Source of the DNA: Trebonia kvetii
GTDB taxonomy: Bacteria > Actinomycetota > Actinomycetes > Streptosporangiales > Streptosporangiaceae
Direction: 5' to 3'
NCBI RefSeq assembly: GCF_007827045.1
Contig: NZ_RPFW01000002.1
Coordinates: forward strand, 1,240,001-1,304,000
DNA length: 64,000 nucleotides
Shown: piece after piece, positions 59,925-64,000 of the stretch
Layout of the letters: each line of letters opens with the position of its first letter
How positions within the stretch are numbered: the stretch's first letter is position 1
Translations under genes and position numbers: made by a program
The notes under the pieces: model-generated
Told to the model about the DNA's origin: nothing
What the model saw: only the letters and a program-made list of their open reading frames with translations
Database searches by the model: none

Positions 59925-60358
59925 TCTGGGCTACCCGGCCGGGCATCCACGTCGACCGGGCCGCCTGCGCCTGGCTGATCCGCCGCTACGTCGACCCCAG
60001 CGCGGAATTCGTCTTCCCCGCCGACCCCGCGGCCGTGCCACCCGGCGCGACCCCTTTCGACGTGCGCGGCGCCGCACTGGGACATCACGAGGGCCGGTGC
60101 TCGTTTGAAACAGCGCTGGAAACGTTCGGCCTGACGGCAGACCCCGCGCTCGAAGAGATCGGCCACATCGTCCACGAGGCCGACCTGGCCGACGAACGCT
60201 ACGACGCGCCCGCCGCAGCCGGACTCGACGTCCTGATCCGCGGCCTCACCCTGACCAGCAGCTCGGACCACGACACCCTGACCGTCACCGACCGGCTATT
60301 CGACGGCCTGTACGAGCAGACCCGCCGCCAGCTCATCACCGGCCGCCCGCCTGCCTAG
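59921..60358 (+). CDS. ChrB C-terminal-domain protein, second copy
   Basis: 145 residues, GTG start at 59921 inside the preceding stop. It opens WATRPGIHVDRAACAWLIRRYVDPSAEFVFPADPAAV, then HHEGRCSFETALETFGLTADPALEEIGHIVHEADLAD and TDRLFDGLYEQTRRQL. It aligns in layout with the opposite-strand paralogue at 57235-57675. The Cys in RAACAW and the His/Asp-rich end are shared features. Its N-domain is the upstream gene. Confidence 0.82.
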   Translation: MIWATRPGIHVDRAACAWLIRRYVDPSAEFVFPADPAAVPPGATPFDVRGAALGHHEGRCSFETALETFGLTADPALEEIGHIVHEADLADERYDAPAAAGLDVLIRGLTLTSSSDHDTLTVTDRLFDGLYEQTRRQLITGRPPA

Positions 60359-60393
60359 CCGGCCCTGCCCAGCGGCCTCCAGCCGCGGGCGGA

Positions 60394-60609
60394 TCAGTCC
60401 GTGCAGTCGACATAAGCCATGTACTGCCGCGCCGGCATCCGGTACTGCGGCACCATGTCCGGGTTGCTGAGCATGAGGTCGATGACCTTCTCCTGCTCGT
60501 CTGGGGTCGTTGTCGGCGATAATCCCCGGTTGGCGAAGCGGCACCACGAGACGCAGTGGTAACGCGACTCGACCTTATTGGTCGCGCGGTGGCCCCGGTG
60601 CGCAGGGTG
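60394..60609 (-). pseudogene. Gene remnant with Cys-rich C-terminal end
   Basis: A frame open from after a TAG at about 60610 to a TGA at 60394-60396 reads VESRYHCVSWCRFANRGL, then TPDEQEKVIDLMLSNPDMVP and RQYMAYVDCTD. It has the composition of a real protein but no start codon before an internal ATG. Probably the 3' end of a lost gene; I do not recognise it. Confidence 0.4.
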
Positions 60610-60701
60610 CCCCTACCTGACCGCCGGCAGTCAGCGATGCGTACCTCGGGTGCGTACTACCACGGATGCGGCGGGGGGCGGGAGCGACCACCGTTGTCAG
60701 C

Positions 60702-61898
60702 ATGACAAGCCTCATTGTTTCCGAGCGTCGCCGGCTGACAGCGATCCGTGCGTCGTGGCTGTTCGACGGCACCGGTTCGGTGCTGATCGCGAACCCGCTG
60801 GTGGTCCTGGATGGCGCGGTTATCCGGTCGGTGGAGTCCGGCGGCGATGTGCCCGACGGCGCGCGCCTCGTGGACCTCGACGGGGCGACGCTGCTGCCAG
60901 GGCTGGTGGACACGCACGTCCACCTGGCGTTCGACGCCAGCCTGGACCCAGTCGGCAATCTGGCCGGCCGTGACGAACGCGCGGCCGTGACGGCGATGGC
61001 CGAGGCTGGCCGGGCGTCGCTGCGGGCCGGAGTGACGACGGTGCGCGACCTCGGCGACCGCGGCTACCTGTCGCTGGAGTTGCGGGGCCGGGAAGACCAG
61101 CCGACCTTGGTAGCGGCCGGGCCGCCGATCACTAGCCCGGGCGGGCACTGCCACTTCTTGGGCGGGGTCGCCGAACCGACAGAGTCCGGCGTGCGGGCGG
61201 CGGTGCGCGAGCATGTCGAGCGCGCCGTGGACGTCATCAAGATCATGGCCAGCGGCGGAACGATGACGCCGGGAACCCGGCAGGAGTGCGCCCAGTTCGA
61301 CGCTGGCGTGCTGCGGGCGGCTGTCGACGAGGCGCACCGGCACGGGCTGCCGGTGACCGCGCACGCCCACGGCACGCCGGCCATCGCCGATGCCCTGGCG
61401 GCAGGGGTCGACGGCATGGAGCACGTGACGTTCTGGTCGGCCGGGGGCGTTGACAGCCCTGAGGAGCTGCTGCGGGCCGTCGCCGACCAGCGGATCATGG
61501 TGGGCGCCACGGTCGGCATGGTGCCGGTTGCGGGCCTGGAACCGCCAGCCGAGGTCGTCTCGCGCCTCCCGAAGATCGTTCAGAACGTCAGGCGCCTGCA
61601 CGAACTGGGCGCGCCGTTGGTCGCGGGGACCGATGCCGGCATCGCCCCGGTCAAACCGCACGGGGTGCTGGCCTGCGCACCGCCGATGCTGCGCGACATC
61701 GGACTGGGGCCGAGTGAGTCGCTCCGCGCGATCACCTCGGTCGCCGCGGGAGCGTGCGGCCTGGCGCACCGCAAGGGCCGCATCGCACCCGGCTACGACG
61801 CTGACCTGCTCGGTGTCGACGGCGACCCGCTGGCCGACCCGACGGCGCTGCAGCGAGTCCGCGCGGTCTACGCGCGCGGTGCCCCGGTGGCGAGCTAG
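60702..61898 (+). CDS. Amidohydrolase (imidazolonepropionase/prolidase-like group)
   Basis: 398 residues from the ATG at 60702; an upstream extension is poorly supported. Typical features are ATLLPGLVDTHVHLAFD (HxH), TTVRDLGDRGYLSLELR, GGHCHFLGG, VDVIKIMASGG (the lysine that bridges metals when carboxylated), VTAHAHGTPAIADALAAGVDGMEHVTF, GTDAGI and YDADLLGVDGDPLADPTALQRV. A full metal site is present, unlike in the fragment at 25269. Substrate probably a cyclic amide or dipeptide; not determined. Confidence 0.87.
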   Translation: MTSLIVSERRRLTAIRASWLFDGTGSVLIANPLVVLDGAVIRSVESGGDVPDGARLVDLDGATLLPGLVDTHVHLAFDASLDPVGNLAGRDERAAVTAMAEAGRASLRAGVTTVRDLGDRGYLSLELRGREDQPTLVAAGPPITSPGGHCHFLGGVAEPTESGVRAAVREHVERAVDVIKIMASGGTMTPGTRQECAQFDAGVLRAAVDEAHRHGLPVTAHAHGTPAIADALAAGVDGMEHVTFWSAGGVDSPEELLRAVADQRIMVGATVGMVPVAGLEPPAEVVSRLPKIVQNVRRLHELGAPLVAGTDAGIAPVKPHGVLACAPPMLRDIGLGPSESLRAITSVAAGACGLAHRKGRIAPGYDADLLGVDGDPLADPTALQRVRAVYARGAPVAS

Positions 61899-61915
61899 AC
61901 CTATCATGCCGATGT

Positions 61916-64000
61916 ATGGACGTCGGCGGGATCTTCGTGGGGCGGGCCCGCGAGCTCGATCTGCTCAGCGCCCGGCTCGACGACGCGCGGGGCGGCCGCG
62001 GCCAGCTTGTGCTGGTTACCGGCGAACCGGGGATCGGCAAGACGCGGCTGGCCGAGGAACTGGGCCGCCACGCTGAGGCCATCGGCGTGCCGCTCGGCTG
62101 GGGGCGGGCGAACGACGACGAGGGCAGCCCGCCGTACTGGATCTTCCGGCAGCTCGCAGGCTCGGCGGGCCGGGCCATGCCCGGGTTGCTGACCGGCGGG
62201 GCCGGGGACGGCGGACCCGGGGACGGCGGGTCGGCGGAGGCGCGGTTCGAGGCGTTCGAGGCGCTTGCCGATGACCTGCGCGCAGCCGCTGCGGCCCAGG
62301 GTCTGCTCCTTGTGCTCGATGACCTGCAGTGGGCCGACGCGGCCTCCCTGGCGCTGCTGGTGCACCTGGCACGCGAGATCGGGCGGTCACGGCTGATGAT
62401 CGTGGCCACCTACCGGGACACCGAGACGACCGGCCGTGCGGCGCTGTCGTCGGCGCTGCCGGCGCTCGCCCGGGAGTCGAGCCTGACTAGGGTCCGGCTG
62501 GTGGGTCTGACCCAGGCCGAGGTCCAGCGGCAGCTCAACCTCGTCACGGGCACGTCCGTGCCGCCGGAACTGGCCGTGCTGGTCAGCCGGCGCACGGGCG
62601 GGAACCCGTTCTTCGTCGCGGAACTGGGCCGCCTGGCCGGCAGCGCCGGCCAGGCACTGCCCGACGCTGTCCTGGACACCCTCCGGGCGCGACTGGCGCG
62701 GCTGAGCGGACCCTGCCGCCAGCTGATCGCCACGGCTGCCACGCTGGGCAGCGAGCTTGATCCCGCGACGCTGGCTGAGGTGTCCGAGCGGCCGGTCGCG
62801 CAGGTCCTCGCAGATCTGGACGAGGCGGCGGCCGCCGGCGTGGTCGTCTGCCCGGACGGGTGGCGGTTCGGTCATGACCTGATCCGCGAGGCGGCCCGGC
62901 TCGACCTGCCTACCGCCGCCCGGCTGACCGCGCACGCACGCCTGGCCGCCTGCCTGGAGAGCCGGGCGGACGCCACTTCCCGCACCCCCGAAATCGCGTA
63001 TCACTGGCTCGAGTCGCTGCCGCTCGGCGATCCGGCCCGGGCCTGCCAGTGGGCCGAGCGCGCGGCCGACCAGGCCCTCGGCCAGCTCGCCTGGGAGCGT
63101 GCCGCGGCGCTGTACCGGCGGGCCCGGGAGACCGGTGCCCGGCTCCCCGCCGCCGACCGGACCCGCCTGCTGCGCCGCCAGGGCATCTCGCACCTGCGCG
63201 GCGGCGACGTCCAGGCCGGCTCGGCCGCGCTGACCGCCGCGGCCGAGGCCGCCCGGGAGGCGGGCGACTCCGCCGCGCTCGGCGAAGTGGCGCTCGCGAT
63301 CGAGGGTCTTTCCGACCCGTGGGGGTCATTCCGCGGCGGCCGGCTTGCCGGAGAAGCCCTGGCTGGCCTGCCGCCGGGAGATACGCCGCTGCGCGCCCGG
63401 CTGCTCGCCCTGCAAGCCGGCGAGGCTGTCGTCGCCGGCGGCGTCGACCCAGGCCGGGTGTCGGCCGAGGCGCTGGCCATGGCCGAGCGGCTGGACGACG
63501 GGCAGGTGCTGCGCTCGGCCCTGCGCTCACGGCAGATGGCCCGCTCTGGCCCGGACGGGGTCGCCGAACGGCTCGGCCTTGGCAGCCGGATGCTCGCGCT
63601 CGGCAAGGCGGACGATGACGACGACACGATGTTGTGGGGCCGGCTGTGGCGCTTCGACGCCCTGGTCATGCTGGGCCGCCTCGACGAGGCCGAGGCCGAG
63701 CTAGGGCCGATGCTGGCACTCACCGGGCGGTTGCAGCGGCCGCTGGCCCGCTGGCACTACCTGCGCAGCAAGGCGGCGATGGACCTGGCCCGGGGCCGGT
63801 TCGACGCCGCCACCTCGGCGGCCCAGGAAAGCCTGGCCCTGGTCGAGGGCCGGGTGCACGACGCACTGCCCGGCGTGTCGGTCATCGTGCTGACCGTGAT
63901 CGCCGGGCTGACCGGACGGGACGAGCTGGTCTCGGACCAGATGCTCGAGGTGTTCGCCCGCGACGCGCCGCGGTTCGTCAGCGCCCTCTTGTCGGCCCAC
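61916..64000 (+). CDS. Large ATPase transcriptional regulator (LuxR/LAL-like), cut by the window edge
   Basis: The ATG at 61916 has TATCAT eight bases upstream, suggesting a leaderless start. The open frame continues past 64000 (695 codons seen). FVGRARELDLLSARLDDARGGRGQLVLVTGEPGIGKTRLAEEL is the P-loop (GEPGIGKTR), LLLVLDDLQWADAASLALLVHLA is Walker B with the AAA-type DLQWAD, and LVSRRTGGNPFFVAEL marks the end of the NTPase domain. TPR-like helical repeats follow (RRARETGARLPAADRTRLLRRQGISHLRGGDVQAGSAALTAAAEAAREAGD). A C-terminal LuxR HTH is expected outside the window. Confidence 0.88.
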   Translation, partial: MDVGGIFVGRARELDLLSARLDDARGGRGQLVLVTGEPGIGKTRLAEELGRHAEAIGVPLGWGRANDDEGSPPYWIFRQLAGSAGRAMPGLLTGGAGDGGPGDGGSAEARFEAFEALADDLRAAAAAQGLLLVLDDLQWADAASLALLVHLAREIGRSRLMIVATYRDTETTGRAALSSALPALARESSLTRVRLVGLTQAEVQRQLNLVTGTSVPPELAVLVSRRTGGNPFFVAELGRLAGSAGQALPDAVLDTLRARLARLSGPCRQLIATAATLGSELDPATLAEVSERPVAQVLADLDEAAAAGVVVCPDGWRFGHDLIREAARLDLPTAARLTAHARLAACLESRADATSRTPEIAYHWLESLPLGDPARACQWAERAADQALGQLAWERAAALYRRARETGARLPAADRTRLLRRQGISHLRGGDVQAGSAALTAAAEAAREAGDSAALGEVALAIEGLSDPWGSFRGGRLAGEALAGLPPGDTPLRARLLALQAGEAVVAGGVDPGRVSAEALAMAERLDDGQVLRSALRSRQMARSGPDGVAERLGLGSRMLALGKADDDDDTMLWGRLWRFDALVMLGRLDEAEAELGPMLALTGRLQRPLARWHYLRSKAAMDLARGRFDAATSAAQESLALVEGRVHDALPGVSVIVLTVIAGLTGRDELVSDQMLEVFARDAPRFVSALLSAH

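Noticed and set aside
60296..60547. 83-codon minus-strand frame
   Set aside because: Overlaps the 3' end of the ChrB-C-like gene; another frame on the same strand (60394-60609) looks more like real coding remnant.

Overview
The window is about 70% G+C and reads as a chromosomal segment of a soil-type actinomycete (Actinomycetota). Support comes from F420/LLM-type and split-barrel flavin enzymes, a SigE-type sigma factor with a membrane partner, a DUF5999 mini-protein, a C4 zinc-ribbon coiled-coil protein, frequent GTG/TTG starts, many 4-bp ATGA/GTGA gene overlaps and several likely leaderless genes. No tRNA, rRNA, CRISPR array or intact insertion sequence was seen, and no genus is assigned.

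Layout. (1) 0.1-2.2 kb: an MFS efflux gene and a divergent Lrp/AsnC-type regulator that meet head to head and have both lost their 5' ends. (2) 2.4-5.3 kb: an M56 metallopeptidase/BlaI repressor pair, a divergent His-rich membrane-anchored protein sharing an operator with three evenly spaced TACGTA boxes, and a PRC-barrel protein. (3) 5.4-21.6 kb: a cell-surface polysaccharide locus: GT-C membrane glycosyltransferase, DivIVA-like coiled-coil protein, two GT4 glycosyltransferases, UDP-sugar dehydrogenase, UDP-GlcNAc 2-epimerase (wecB), an unrecognised protein overlapping wecB, a 1406-residue protein that joins two glycosyltransferase modules to an asparagine-synthetase-like domain, and an ABC-2 export permease without a neighbouring ATPase. 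(4) 21.7-34 kb: housekeeping and metabolic genes (zinc-ribbon protein, flavin split-barrel, membrane sulfite-oxidase-like enzyme, broken amidohydrolase, L7/L12-domain membrane protein, double GNAT, cysteine-desulfurase-like enzyme, heterodimeric ABC exporter, LLM oxidoreductase).

(5) 34.2-41 kb: a serine-recombinase-fold regulator that has lost its catalytic serine, an anti-sigma/sigma pair, an AbiEii-type nucleotidyltransferase whose promoter copies that of the recombinase-like gene, a secreted lysyl-oxidase-like protein, and small actinobacterial proteins. (6) 41-55 kb: alpha/beta hydrolase, pobA, DUF347 membrane protein, uvrA, dienelactone-hydrolase-like gene, flavodoxin, arginine deiminase and a CO/xanthine-dehydrogenase-type molybdoenzyme operon. 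(7) 55-64 kb: MBL hydrolase, a divergent chromate-resistance-like locus (split ChrB domains, an MFS transporter and a doubled operator), gene remnants, an amidohydrolase, and a large ATPase regulator cut by the window edge.

Two families of short dispersed repeats run through the window. Family A (minus-strand core TAACAGCAASAAGCGC, five copies) lies just after stop codons. Family B (core CATCCCGAACGGGTTG) lies after stop codons in the sense orientation, and twice sits in frame inside genes, where it encodes Asp-His-Pro-Glu-Arg. G-run palindromes are likewise found inside reading frames. These repeats, the twin promoters of the toxin-like locus and the trimodular glycosyltransferase/ligase protein are the least ordinary things here.
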